Shown here one piece after another: positions 48,043 through 59,611 of a stretch of 64,000 nucleotides of DNA. Both the position numbers and the translations under genes were made by a program. The DNA comes from Sebastes aleutianus (Eukaryota > Chordata > Actinopteri > Perciformes > Sebastidae). The notes under the pieces are model-generated. The model saw only the letters and a program-made list of their open reading frames with translations, was not told the origin of the DNA and searched no databases. The number at the start of each line of letters is the position of its first letter. Within the stretch, counting starts at the first letter, position 1. The stretch is from contig CAKAKS010000067.1 in NCBI GenBank assembly GCA_916700875.1, forward strand, positions 30,078,933 through 30,142,932. Direction: 5' to 3'.

Positions 48043-51000
48043 TACTCAGAACAGAAATGGTTGCTACAGCCCAGCGAGGTATGACTCAGTGACTCATAGA
48101 AACAGGAGATACAGTGTCGGTGTGTGTTGTTTTTTACCCTGAGTCCCTCATCATTTTCGTCCTCGTGGGCTGAACTGGACGGAGACGGTGTGGCGGATTT
48201 ACTTCCAGGAGGTGATGGGGAACTGTGGGTAACGGAGTTCCCGCTCAGCCCCAGCTGGGATTGGTTGATGGTGGACAACTGACTTTGCTGGCTCATGCCC
48301 GATTGGCTCATGCCCGATTGGCTCCTGGGTCCGAGCGCAGCTTCGATTGGCTGTTGGCTGCTGGTGAACCGAGAGTCAGAGTTCACCATCTGCTGCATCT
48401 GTGCAGAGACAACATGTGATCGTGTCAGTTAGTAAATAAACGCAAATATCAGGTGTACATGTGGAGTTTGATGACTTCATGGGTATGTCTTTTTGCAACA
48501 TCTGCAAACATCTACAACATTGCCTTTCCATTATTCCACTGGGATTTGGTGCCAGTATTTCTTGTAGATTATGATATATTAACTACTGATTCAATATAGG
48601 ATGAGTCGAGATGCAAAGTTATTGAAGAAATATCACCTGGACGTAGACAGTAGCAAATGCATTAGTCAGATATTTGGAGCCAGATATTTGGTCGTGGCTA
48701 GAAGGTAATACGCAAATTGCGAAACTCTCGCAAGATGGTTTAGTTTAGGCGTTGACCTCAAATGGTTAAGGTAAGGCGTTGACCTCCAATGGTTAAGGTA
48801 AGGCATTGACCTTGCATAGTTAAGGTTAGGCATTGACCTCCAATGGGTAAGGTTAGGCATTGACCTCCAATGGTTAAGGTTAGGCATTGACCTCCAATGG
48901 TTAAGGTAAGGCATTGACCTTGAATAGTTAAGGTTAGGCATTGACCTCCAATGGGTAAGGTTAGGCATTGACCTCCAATGGGTAAGGTTAGGCATTGACC
49001 TCCAATGGTTAAGGTTAGGCATTGACCTCCCATGGGTAAGGTTAGGCATTGACCTCCAATGGTTAAGGTTAGGCATTGACCTCCAATGGGTAAGGTTAGG
49101 CATTGACCTCCAATGGTTAAGGTTAGGCATTGACCTCCCATGGGTAAGGTTAGGCATTGACCTCCAATGGTTAAGGTTAGGCATTGACCTCCAATGGGTA
49201 AGGTTAGGCATTGACCTCCAATGGTTAAGGTTAGGCATTGACCTCCAATGGGTAAGGTTAGGCATTGACCTCCAATGGTTAAGGTTAGGCATTGACCTCC
49301 CATGGGTAAGGTTAGGCATTGACCTCCAATGGTTATGGTTAGCCATTGATCGCCAATGGTTTAGGGTTAGGCCAACACCAAGATCTAAGAAGAGTATCGT
49401 AAGAATGTGGCTTAAAACCGGATATTAATCAATTTATGACAGCTTCTGGCAGACAAACACAACGCTGACGCATGCACAAAGGGAATAAGACGCCACTGAC
49501 AGACGACCAAATGAAACCGTTACCTTGATTAACATGACAGATTTCTCTAGGTTTGAAAATTGTTGGAAACATTTGGGAGAATGCGAGTACACAACTCAAC
49601 AATATATATGACATAGGTCTAGTAGTTTTTAGACATTTTAATGCAGCAAAAGTGACATAATTTACCTTTAAATTTCTGTTTGCCAACACGTTCATACAAC
49701 ATAACTTTATAAGATGATAATATGTCTAATGTTGACTTGACAGCTTGTTCCACTGCTCACAAATGGGGGAAAAAAGTCAATCAACACTGCGTTAAGCGTC
49801 ATTGACGGAGCTCGTACAGCCCTAAAATCAGATTAGTATCTTAGATTCCATATCGTAATGAACAGAAGGTGTGCTGAAACAGTATCTGAGCTACAAAACA
49901 TGTTCATATAACAGACCTAGCTGGGCTCTGAGACAGAGTCTGCTTTTGCTTCACAGGTTTTGTACAGTGTGCAGCAGTCCAGGATTCACTAATAATGAAA
50001 TTTGATAGTAACCGTGGCAACAGGCAATACAGGTCAGAGAGAAGACGGGATCAGAAGTCATTTAACATCAATTCCCGCTGGTGTGTAAATACATCAATAG
50101 AGATTCTAAACTCCATTTGCTGCACTCGGCAGAAGTTGCTCCACGGCTTCTATCTGGAGGAGACATTATGGCGTCCACAGGTGCAGACTGAATAGATACA
50201 AGCATTTGCTTTATTTCCTCGTGCATCCATGTCCTCAGTAATTTATCAGAAAGCTGATATACTGCAGGATATAAAGTGACCAGACAGTTTTACTGTCACA
50301 CCTGTGTCATGAATGCATAATGTTTCATTGTCTTTCAAAACAAATGTCTCCCAAGAGACAATGAGAACAATCGTGAATAAATGTCACATAAAATGGAATA
50401 AAATGCCCGAATCAATCTTTATACAACCAAGTTAAGTAATACAAAATGTTCATTAATGTTAACATTTTAATGTCACATCAAAATGCATGTTAATTGGGTC
50501 TGTCAAAGTTAACGCAATGATAACGCGAGCTCAGTTTTAAAGCTAAAGTGAAGATACTGGCGTCATGAAATTAGAAAACCCCAATGAATCCATTGGTACC
50601 AACCATGGCATACTAGGACATACTGGCCATTTTCAAAGGTGTCCCTTGACATCTGACCTCCAGATTTGTGAATGAAAATGGGTTCTATGGGTACCTACAA
50701 GTCTCCCTTTTACAGACATACCCACTTTATGATAATCACATGCAGTTTGGGGGCAAGTCATAGTCAAGTCAGCACACTAACACACTGACAGCTGTTGTTG
50801 CCTCTTGGGCTGCAGTTTGACATGTTATGATTTGAGCATATTTTTCATGCTAAATGCAGTACCTGTGAGGGTTTCTGGACAATATCTGTCATTGTTTTGT
50901 GTTGTTAATTGATTTCCAATAATAAATATATACATACATTTGCATAAAGCAGCATATTTTGTCCACTCCCATGTTGATAAGAGTATTACATACTTGACAA

Positions 51001-54000
51001 ATCTCTCTTTAAGGTACATTTTGAACAGATAAAAAATGTGTGATTAATTTGTAATTAATTGCGATTAACTATGGACAATCATACGATTAATCGCGATTAA
51101 ATATTTAATCGATTGACAGCCCTAATTTTAACTGAATGAAAAATGTACGGTTACTGGCTCATAATTTGTATTAAAGAGAGTCTGATTAAAGCTCCAGCCT
51201 CCTGAGACGCTAAACAGGATAAGAAGTGTAGAGAATGGATACATGGATGGAAATTTCCACTAGCAAACATTGTGTAAATTAAATATTTGTAATCGTTTTG
51301 TGTTTTTAATTGATTTCCAATAATAAATATATACATACATTTGCATAAAAGCAAGCATATTTGTCCACTCCCATGTTGATAAGAGTATTAAATACTTGAC
51401 AAATCTACCTTTAAGGTACATTTTGAACAGATAATAAATGAGCGACTAATTTGCGATTAATCATGATTAAATATTTGTATTGATTGACAGCCCTCATGTT
51501 AATATAAAGCAGAATTTTCTGCCACGAAGAAGCAGCTATTTCTCTTTAAAGTAGTTTTGGATAAATGGGAGAAATGTTATTTCATGGCATATTTTGGTGT
51601 GTGATCCTTCTTCTTCATGAGCCCACTGTGTAGAGCAGTTCAGTCTTAACTGACATTGCCAAAAATGTGAGCATTCTCGCACAGTGACTCAGTCATCAGT
51701 GGCATTCTGTCCATTTCTCAGGAAAACAAAACCTAAACAAAAATGATTGCCCACACCCTCAGCATGGGAACTTTTGACACCTATCGTCACAAATATGAAG
51801 ACGGGACTCGGTTGATGATGTGTATTTAGAGTTTCGTCTTAGTAAGCATTGAATAATAACGGATGTGGTCTGGTGCGTTGCGGCTGTGCCCCTCTCGGGA
51901 ACGCATTACCTGAACTCGGTTACCGGCAGCAGCCTCTGAATACCGCTGTGGTATTTAGATGGAACACCGAGTGACATTTCACTAACACGGGAAGAGGTTT
52001 CAGATTGACGTGTGCACTTGTAGAAACGCTGAAAAATAATAGCTGTGGTTCAGCATTGGTTGGTTTGGGACTTCAATAAAATGTCATATTAGTTAACAGT
52101 CACACGGTCATAATTCTCCAGAGAGCTTTTACTCTGTCTGATTCATTTGACAGCTCGCCTCACGTACATAAAACGTGTAAATATGTAAATAAAAATAGTT
52201 GTTTGAAGACCTGAGCACCAAGCTGAGCTATCGACGATGAATTGTTAAATGAGAAAAATACTTCAAAACAATAAAAACTTTCTCCTTTTTACTAAAAAAC
52301 ATTTAGTTTTTGTAGATAAAATTTAATGACTGAAAATTCTTATATCTGATTACAATACATGTTAAATCATTATTATGACTGTATGTAATATTTGATCAAA
52401 ACCGCTTGGTTCAGGATGTCAGACTTTGGTTTATAAAAAAATGTCGACATAAAACCAAAATGCACTAAAGGAAAATGCGGAGTAAGACATCTAAAGAACG
52501 GAAAGGGTTTCGGTAGTAACATCACTAGCGGCGTCTGTTGACGGGAACAGGAGGTCACAAGGTCACAAATAACAACACCCAGGAACTAACGTATCGCAAT
52601 CGGAAAACACTTGTGGAACTAAAAGCATTACCAATGGAAGAGAAAATATATATTTATCAGATTTTCCCCTGAGGGGGGTAGGGGGGGAAATCAGAAAAAC
52701 ATTTCTGACATTGTCCGAAGAGAACAATAGAGGGGAAACCCCTGATGAAGACAGGGCGAGTAATGACTGACTCATGGTGGCTACACACACAGAGCGTTCA
52801 CATCTTCACACAGGTGTGGTTGATGACAGGATTTCAATATGAAAAGTACTGCGGTAAAATTCTGAATCTGTTCTTGATATTAGTTTGGAAAATCAGCATT
52901 TTTTTTGCATTTTTTGTATTTCATGAATGAGTTTGTATAATTGTCATGGAATTGTAGATGTTAAAATTTCCATTTTGTTTTTTAGGTCTTTCCACAAGAA
53001 TCATGCTGATGGTGTCTATGATGCCAATGTGGTTACTATCCCTCAGACTCACCCTTTCATAGTTCATGAAAGTTAATTGTAATTTGTCGCCTGTGGAGAG
53101 AGAGACGGAGAGCATTTTCAAATCAAACTCAAATTATTTCGACCAAATTGCTGGAACAGTCCAAAAACTAACCAAGACTGTTTAGGTGAGTTTGATTTTG
53201 TTTCTGTCGAGTTTTAAATAAGGTGTGTTTTACAATGCTCCGCCACTCGAACACATCTCCAAGCTGAAACTACGGGGGCGCCGCGCGGCACACACACGCC
53301 AACGGAAAAGAGCCAAACTCAACGTGCCACACACGTTTTACTGGTAGCGCCTGCAACGGTAAAAACAAGGGGAAATATTTTTTTAAGACAAGACGATAGT
53401 TGCATTAACTATTTAAGTAATAATAATAATTCATAATTTAATAGCAATTTGAAAATTCAAAAATCATGACCCATCCCTACTAAAAATGTCTACGGTTGTA
53501 CTAAAAGGCACTCTAAGGAGTCTGCTGTTCATTTTTTACCGAAAGTACATTTTGTTTTAAGAATGTTTTTTGCTAGCCAAAATTAGCATCCCAATTAATA
53601 TCACAGTTAATGTGAATTACAGATGCACCTTGCTAACCAAGCTTGCGCTAGCGTCAGCTGGTAATGAGTTTGCCATGTTTTATGCTAAATGCAGTACCTG
53701 TGAGGGTTTCTGGACAATATTTGTCATTGTTTTGTGTTAATGATTTCCAATAATAAATATATACATACATTTGCATAAAGCAGCATATTTGCTCACTCCC
53801 ATTTTGATAGAGTATTAAATACTTGACAAATCTCCCTTTAAGGTACATTTTGAACAGAAAAAAAAATGTGTGATTAATTTGCGATGGAGTTAATCCCGAT
53901 TAACTATGGACAATCATGCAATTAATTGTGATTAAATATTTTAATCGATTGACAGTATATTTGTCTGTGATGTCAGTAAATTTAGCATTTCTGTAGGGCG

Positions 54001-57000
54001 GTGCTCTTTTCTTTGTTCATCCGTACCACTGCTCATGCAAACTTCTCAGTTCTCCTGTTTGTTTCAAACAAACTGCTGTTAGTAAATTAATCTAACAGGA
54101 CATGTTTAGATCAGGAAACTTCTCGTGAAATGTCTACAGGTTGAATTACTGTTGTGTTTCATCAATAACAGACTGTCACCTACTATAGTTAAATGTAAAC
54201 ATCATGGGTTATGACTTTGAACAAACAAAATCACCATCTGAAAAGCACCAAATGAAGCTCTCTAAGCTAATCGTTTTAGACATTAACCTTCATTCAGATT
54301 GCTGCCAAAAATTAAAAAAAAGAGCAGTCTCAATATTAACTGCAACTGAGTAGTCTTCTTGGAATAATGCACACACACACACATACACACATTGACTTGA
54401 ATCTTTCTAGCCCCTCCATCCACCCCGATTAGGCTGAGCCAGGCACTGTTGCTAGGCAACCATCATTCATGGACTGGCAGTAAATGAATGTTAGTATGAG
54501 AATATAAAAGCGAGGTAGAGAGAGAAAAAGGTAGGACTGAGACAGACAGAGATGGAAAATAAGAGCTTCCCTTCAGGCCACTAAAATAATTATCTCCATC
54601 GTTACACGGTTAACAGACGGGTTATGCACAATCAAAGGAAAAAGAGGATTTCATTAAAAGTTATTAAAAAACTGTCTATGTTATGTTATAGTCATTTCTA
54701 ATTCAACCACAGTCAGGGTTGAGAGCTTCATCGTGAGGTTTCAGACAGACACTTCATATTACAGCAGGTGGATTTAATATGGAGATGGAGACAACAGACA
54801 GACAGATTGAAAGATCAAGAGTGGGAGGTGACAAGTTTCATTCTTTATAAAACGGGAGAAATCTTTATTACAGATACTGACACATATATGCCTTTGTCAC
54901 CCCGCTGAATACTCAGTTTCTCTGACAGTTGAAGTAACTACACGTCTGTGAAGGTGAAGCTTTCATTTCTTTACTGTATGAAACAGTCAGCCACATCTGA
55001 ATGTCACAGCTGAAAGCAAGATTTTCACTTGAAATGAAGACTTAAAATGTGAGGAGAATGTCACATCGACCAGCTGCAAATAACACCGCCCCGGGCGATA
55101 GCCTACTTCACACAGTTAAAACTGAATAAAATATGAAAGAATATAGTTCAAATGTATCAGCTGGCTGTCAGTTCAGATCTTAAGACTCGCTGAGATCCTA
55201 CATTTACTTCCAATAAGTAAAGTCAAAGTATCTCTGAGCGAAACACAAAGTGATAATCCGCCCTGAAATATGTCTTTTGAGTATAAAGCACAACTGTTAA
55301 AAGTGTGTAGTCACTGTTAGGGAGCAGCAGCTGGTCAGCTTCAATTCATCTCAGTTTCAATGATTTCTTTGGTGAAAGGATTTTACAGTGATCAAAGGAT
55401 CTAAACCTTCATAGAAATGTCTAAAGTAACTCCCACAGCATCATGAACTTCTCTGCTGTCCATCTGTATGCACAGTATGTTGCTAACAAACCAAATATCA
55501 TCTAACACACCTGCCTGTGGCAGTTTAGATACTGGAGTATCAGCCCTGAGCTGATCACTTTGACCTCAGATGGTGGGGCTGTTTTTTTTTACGATTTTGA
55601 AATAGATTTTTTAATGACAGAATCGATATATTTGCTTCATTTGAGTCCATGCAGAGGTAGAACAAAGTTACCACTTTTGTTGTTGTAGTTTGAGTAACGT
55701 GACGTCATATCCGTTTCAAAAAGCAAAACAAACAAGCCGGCCGCAACGAGCCGAAACGAAAAAGTAGAACTCGGAGGAGGTTCCATATGAATACCACCTG
55801 CACGCTCACAACTTAAATCTAACATGGTAAACACTACACATAACAGTGAAGTATGGAAACACTTTGGGTTTCACACATTGCCAGGAAAAGCAGAGCTAGA
55901 CATGGCATGATACAATAAGGGGGTTTCTGAGCAGTTTCCAGACCAGAAGTCTCTCGCTATCCTATCGCCGAAAAATGTAATTCTTGCAAAAAATCTCCAA
56001 ATGTCAAAAGTTTTTGATACCAAATCAGAGCATGGCTTTTTCTATAGTGTTCCTCAAGGTCTTGGTGTCTTAATGTGGTATTTTGGTGGGATTATTGATA
56101 ATTTTGATCAATTCTCGAGTGGTAAAAAATGGTTAAATTTAGCATCAAATCTGTGTAACAAATGGCATCAACCTAAAAATTGCTGCAACAACTTAGGAGA
56201 CATAATAGAGCATGGGGATGACCATCATATACTTTATATACTATACTATCATAATGTTCTAAACCCTTATACACTTTCATAATTTATTACTTGCCTAAAA
56301 AAGACAAAAACGGGTCTATTGTGGGTCTCAGAGGGTTAAATGTATTTTACTCTTCATTGTATGTTTAAATGTTGTTCTAATGTATTTCTTTAAGTACTGT
56401 AAAGCACATTGAATTGCCTCTTTGAATTTGAAAGGTGTTATGCTAATTAACTTACTTTCACTGTTGCTGCTCAGCAAAACATTAAGCAATCTAAATTTTG
56501 GAGAACATTAACATTCACGAGTTGCATCCTCCTCACCCGTATCAGTGTGCATACAGTATACTGCACACTAAACTAAAGGTCTAATCAGAACTAGTACTAC
56601 TGAAAACATCTGAGTGGGTGTGCAGGGCCTGCAAACTGAAGCTGCCCTCGCTCGGGTATTGGTTTTAGCAGACAAAAGGTCATGTTTTCTAAATGTCACG
56701 TATACAAGTCCAACTTCCAAATGTTACTGCATACTGTACCACGTCGCTTCCATTTCATTCATTACTGAAGCAAAACAGTCATTATTATGTGTGATTATTT
56801 ACGAGCACTCACCACAGACAGCGTGCTGGTCATCGGGCCGCCATCCGGACTGAACGTGCCGCCATCTTGGTTCAACATAGCACTTCCATCTTGGCTACCG
56901 GACATGCCAGGCAGATCCATGCCCTGCAGCTGGTAGGGGTGGTGGGGAGCTGAGTTGGAGGGGGGGTCCAGAGGGTGGTACGGTCCAGAGCGGGAATCGT

Positions 57001-57097
57001 GGGGGAGGTGAGGGGACAGCATGTGGTCCGGCAGGTTGGGGGGAGTGATGGGCGGGATGTTGAAGTCCTCGTCGCTCAAACCGCCCACCGAGTACGA
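38229..57097 (-). CDS. tox: TOX-family HMG-box transcription factor, 3' seven coding exons (amino end missing)
   Basis: Nuclear DNA-binding regulator; mammalian TOX controls T-cell development and exhaustion. Minus-strand exons: 57097-56813, 48398-48138, 47007-46771, 44901-44821, 43858-43337, 39781-39621 and 38265-38229. They join in frame to 1584 bases, 527 residues plus TAA. The first exon opens with the family's acidic activation stretch (DEDFNIPPITPPNLPDH). Next comes a Ser/Pro segment with PSPPGSKSATPSPSS, a basic nuclear signal (KKPKTPKKKKRKD), and one HMG box split by an intron after EEQKQ. A His/Pro/Ser-rich exon follows, and the end GGLQRDKPLYLS matches the TOX carboxyl terminus. The DGLGEEQKQ and LKQLAAY features favour TOX over TOX2, TOX3 and TOX4. 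The HMG box differs from mammalian TOX at several usually fixed sites, so this may be a fish-specific paralogue. Exon 1 and the exon before 57097 were not found with confidence. Confidence 0.92.
38467..39295. mobile_element. MITE in the last tox intron
   Basis: Ends TTAAAGGACCAGTGTGTAGG and CCTACACACTGTCCCTTTAA are inverted copies with TTAA at both borders. The interior has paired, diverged inverted segments around 39040-39080 and 39140-39180 (CACCGTGGTACCAC-type). It fills most of the intron 38266-39620. The TTAAAGGGACNGT-type ends loosely resemble those of 299-1017. Confidence 0.75.
39782..43336. other. tox intron with simple repeats
   Basis: Contains purine/pyrimidine runs (about 40620-40800 AG-rich; 40966-41022 CT repeat with a C10 core), a GT run at 42219-42238, and the hAT-like MITE at 41364-41879. 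No other exon recognised. Confidence 0.6.
41364..41879 (+). mobile_element. Short hAT-like MITE (AGGGCTGTCA family), copy A
   Basis: Ends TAGGGCTGTCA and TGACAGCCCTA; flanks ATTTCTAT (41356-41363) and ATTTCTAC (41880-41887) match at seven of eight bases. Interior shares AAATATGCTGCTTTATGCAA and ATTGGAAATCAATTAAC with the other copies. Confidence 0.85.
43927..44726. mobile_element. MITE with AAGGGATAGTTTGG ends in a tox intron
   Basis: Terminal inverted repeats of about 45 bases: AAGGGATAGTTTGGGTGTTT at the left and its near-complement ending ATCCAAACTATCCCTT at the right. Internal palindromic segments (GCCACCAGACTCCAT and GGAGTCTGGTGGC) are shared with 4979-5448. No protein. Confidence 0.8.
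44765..44812. repeat. GT microsatellite beside a tox splice site
   Basis: About 23 GT units only some 9 bases past the donor of the tox exon ending at 44821 (minus strand). In the transcript it reads as CA repeats just downstream of the exon. Confidence 0.9.
44937..45152. mobile_element. 216-base hAT-like MITE with perfect target duplication
   Basis: Ends TAGGGGTGCG and ACACCCCTA, flanked by identical 8-base copies of CCAGCTAC (44929-44936 and 45153-45160). Very short, no coding capacity, 28 bases upstream of the acceptor side of a tox exon (minus strand). Confidence 0.85.
45640..46600. repeat. Older retroposon-like repeat split by a hAT-like MITE
   Basis: Left part up to 45789 (GCTAACATGCTGATGTTTAG) and right part from 46351 (TTTCATTGCAATCCATCTAA, ACATTGCCATCTTTAGAGCC) read as one unit of a repeat common in fishes, interrupted by 45790-46350. 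A related inverted segment lies at 11430-11680. Class not assigned. Confidence 0.45.
45790..46350 (-). mobile_element. Short hAT-like MITE (AGGGCTGTCA family), copy B
   Basis: Ends TAGGGCCGTCAA and TTGACAGCCCTA-type, flanked by perfect 8-base copies of ATGCTAAC (45782-45789 and 46351-46358). This is the clearest proof of the 8-base duplication for the family. Inverted relative to copy A. Confidence 0.9.
47010..48137. other. tox intron with partial repeats
   Basis: Contains a TA/TG run at about 47550-47605, a CA run at 48005-48040 and a one-ended TTAAAAGGGACTGT-type fragment near 47355. No exon. Confidence 0.5.
48735..49365. repeat. 27-base minisatellite, about 23 units
   Basis: Head-to-tail units of GGTTAAGGTTAGGC followed by ATTGACCTCCAAT. 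The main variants are GGGTAA for GGTTAA and CCCAT for CCAAT, alternating in places as a 54-base higher-order unit. Since 27 is a multiple of three and the unit lacks stops, two minus-strand frames stay open (226 and 181 codons). It lies in a tox intron, not in an exon. Confidence 0.95.
50495..51124 (-). mobile_element. hAT-like MITE (AGGGCTGTCA family), copy C
   Basis: Ends TGGGTCTGTCAA and TTGACAGCCCTA-type; flanks ATGTTAAT and ATTTTAAC agree at six of eight bases, so this is an older insertion. Same interior as copy B. Confidence 0.75.
51285..51495 (-). mobile_element. Truncated hAT-like MITE, copy D
   Basis: Only the end ATTGACAGCCCT and the adjoining 200 bases of the family (AATAATAAATATATACATAC, CATGTTGATAAGAGTATTAA) are present; the other half is missing. 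Confidence 0.75.
52460..53955 (-). mobile_element. Long hAT-like element, second copy, truncated
   Basis: Reverse complement of about 24125-25622: a MITE end near 53955 followed by the extra 1.2 kb block that ends at TGCACTAAAG (52460). Its ORF at 52921-53121 is 66 codons and nearly identical to the one at 24977-25174. The far MITE half seen in the first copy is absent here. No target duplication found. Confidence 0.75.
53956..56812. other. tox intron, unassigned
   Basis: No exon. Around 55850-56335 the sequence ends in GGGTCTCAGAGGGTTAA, resembling a fish repeat end, but the partner end is not evident. Confidence 0.4.
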
Positions 57098-57427
57098 CTA
57101 CAGAGAGACAGAGAGAAAGACACCTGACTTAGTTTTTAATGTCATTCACCATCTTTACTGATGCGGGACAAAGTCAAGTTTAGGGGAAGCCAGAATATCG
57201 TGATAGAGCTCGGGCGGACGGGCAGCGTTGCCTTCAGCACAGTGACAACTTGGAGAACATCAATAAGAATTACATAGGGGACTATAAGAGACCAGAGTGT
57301 CATAAAACATTACTGTCAGAGATAATAGATGGAGGAGATGGAAAAACTGTCCGTCATCATTATTACCCCCAGAATGCTGAATCCAGTCTGAACTACAGCT
57401 CTGTGTTCTGTCATGTAGTCATCCTTC

Positions 57428-57922
57428 GGTGACACTTTATAATAACCGACATTTATATATGGTAAATTAATAGTTAATTAAACTTAGTTAATAGTTGTTT
57501 TACTGTTAACAAACAATGACATGATAATGAATAATGAATAATAATAAATGCAGTACCTGTGAGGGTTTCTGGACAATATTTATCATTGTTTTGTGTTAAC
57601 TGTTTTCAAATAATAAATATATACATACAATTGCATAAAGCGGCATATTTGCCCACTCCCATGTTGATAAGAGTATTAAATACTTGACAAATCTCCCTTT
57701 GAGGTACATTTTGAACAGATACAAGATGTTCGATTAATCACGATTAACTATGGACAATCATGCAATTAATCGCAATTAAATATTTTAATCGATTGACAGC
57801 CCTGATTAGTAAACATTATTAATTGTCATTTCATGGTTTGTTAACAGTGAAATAACTATTAACTAAGTTTAATTAACTACTAATTTACCATTTACACACG
57901 AGGGTTATTATAAAGTGTTACC
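57428..57922. mobile_element. MITE with ACACTTTATAATAACC ends, carrying a nested fragment
   Basis: Ends CGGTGACACTTTATAATAAC and GTTATTATAAAGTGTTACCC are inverted copies; the arms extend through GGTAAATTAATAGTTAATTA. A truncated hAT-like MITE (about 57548-57804) is nested between the arms, so this element is older. Confidence 0.8.
57548..57804 (-). mobile_element. Truncated hAT-like MITE, copy E, nested
   Basis: Begins abruptly at GCAGTACCTGTGAGGG and runs to ATTGACAGCCCTGATT. The same break type occurs in copy D. Confidence 0.75.
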
Positions 57923-58299
57923 CAGCCAGAGCTCCTAGCACACAGACTAATTAATGATATTCTCGGCCTTAAAAAAAGCACCGTGTGAGCAAATACTCAC
58001 TGATTGAGCGACAGAACAACACAGTAATGTATACGTACAAGCCCCCTTCTGCCTGAGAGAATACACACAGTGTGTAAAATACAGTATATCAATGCTAATC
58101 TGACATACAAAAAGAAAGCCAGCAGCAGCAGTACCGTATATGATAATGAATTATTCGGAGAGAGCAAAGACAAAGACATGAAGAGAGAAATGGAGTGAGA
58201 GAATCATGCAAGAGAAGAGTGAGAGACGCGAGGGTGAAAAGAGAGAGAGAAGCCCTAGTCTCATACTAATCTGACAGAGGAGATCTTTTATAGAGACTG

Positions 58300-58470
58300 A
58301 CAGCCTTTTCTGCTTGGCTGGCCACACCAGTCTCTCCCTCTCGCACTCTTTTGCTCCTCATCTCTCACCATCCTTCTCCTTCCACCCTTCTTTTGCCCTC
58401 TCGCTCTCCTACTCTCATCCTCAATTTCTCTTTCATCTCTCTCTCTCTCTCTCTCTCTCACTCTTTTCTG
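58300..58470. repeat. CT-rich tract
   Basis: Pyrimidine-rich stretch ending in a CT microsatellite (about 58437-58460). A similar run is at about 59945-59968. Confidence 0.7.
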
Positions 58471-59117
58471 CTCTATCTCAAACCCATATGCAGTGTTGAG
58501 TTATGAGTTGCGTGACTTGTGAGCTGAGCGATGAGTTTCGAGTCGAGTGATGTGATGTATAAACTCACAATGTAATTAAACCACGGTTGTGAGTTCATAG
58601 TTTCACCGTTTTAAAATAAAATGTAGGAAACAGATAATGGAAATGATCACACATTGGGCCCCGACAACTAAAAATGCCTCCCATTATCTCCCTTTCTGCT
58701 GTTGATTCACAAGGATCTAATTCTAATCAGGCAAACATTAGACACCTGATATGGGCACACTGGAAATGTTTCCCTCCTTCAGTGCTCAACTCATAAGCTC
58801 AATTCTGATCTAAAAAGTCAAAAGAATCTGGTTGCTCAAATTGGCTTTTTTAGATTCAGATCATAAAATTCAACATGTGAAATACACACTGAGCATCCGG
58901 GATACCAAGGATAAGCAATCGAGCCAGGATGGAATCGATCAGTTCGGCTTATAAGATTCACATCGGTATACCCGTTATTTGTTTCCATACATTTACAACT
59001 TTGTTTATGTGCTATCCAACTATTGTCTGATCACTAAAGGCTCATGTATGTATTACTACATATCACAGTATTATTATTATACCACTAAAGGTCAGGTGTA
59101 CATGGAGCCATTTCTTT

Positions 59118-59611
59118 TAGGGATGCACCGAACCAACTTTTTCAGTCTCGATACCGTACTGATAACTGTACTTTGGGTATCGGCCGATACAGAGTACCGA
59201 TCTGATACCAGAGTTTAATTAATACGATGTATGCCTCACTGTGTGGAAGTGACTGTTACATTAGGCTTGATTTAAACATTGCTTTACCTTACTTTGTAAA
59301 ACAAAATGTAAAAAATAAATACATATTTAATTTACTGAATTGATATTTATTATTAAAAAAATAAAGTACACCAACAACTTGGCAAAGAAATCTTCAAAAT
59401 TATCAGGAATTACAATTCAAGTGCAAACCCTTTTAATGCAGCAACAAATTGGTCAAAACTTGGAATTCAAATTCCAGTATATAATGTATATAGTATATAC
59501 ACATAGAATTGAATTGAATAGATCGGCCCCATTTTCACCAATACCCGACCCAGCTATTTGAGTCTGTATCGTCCCGATATCCGATCCGGTACTGGTAACG
59601 CTGCATCCCTA
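59118..59611. mobile_element. hAT-like MITE with TAGGGATGCA ends
   Basis: Ends TAGGGATGCACCG and GCTGCATCCCTA; flanks ATTTCTTT (59110-59117) and GTTTCTTT (59612-59619) agree at seven of eight bases. Interior arms show the TATCGGCCGATAC-type sequence. No coding capacity. Confidence 0.85.

Larger units (their letters stand above)
49366..52459. other. tox intron, mostly unassigned
   Basis: Apart from the two hAT-like copies at 50495-51124 and about 51285-51495, nothing recognised. Confidence 0.5.

Noticed and set aside
48666..49346. 226-codon minus-strand ORF with nine-residue repeats
   Set aside because: Entirely made of the 27-base minisatellite inside a tox intron; open because of unit length, with a second frame equally open.
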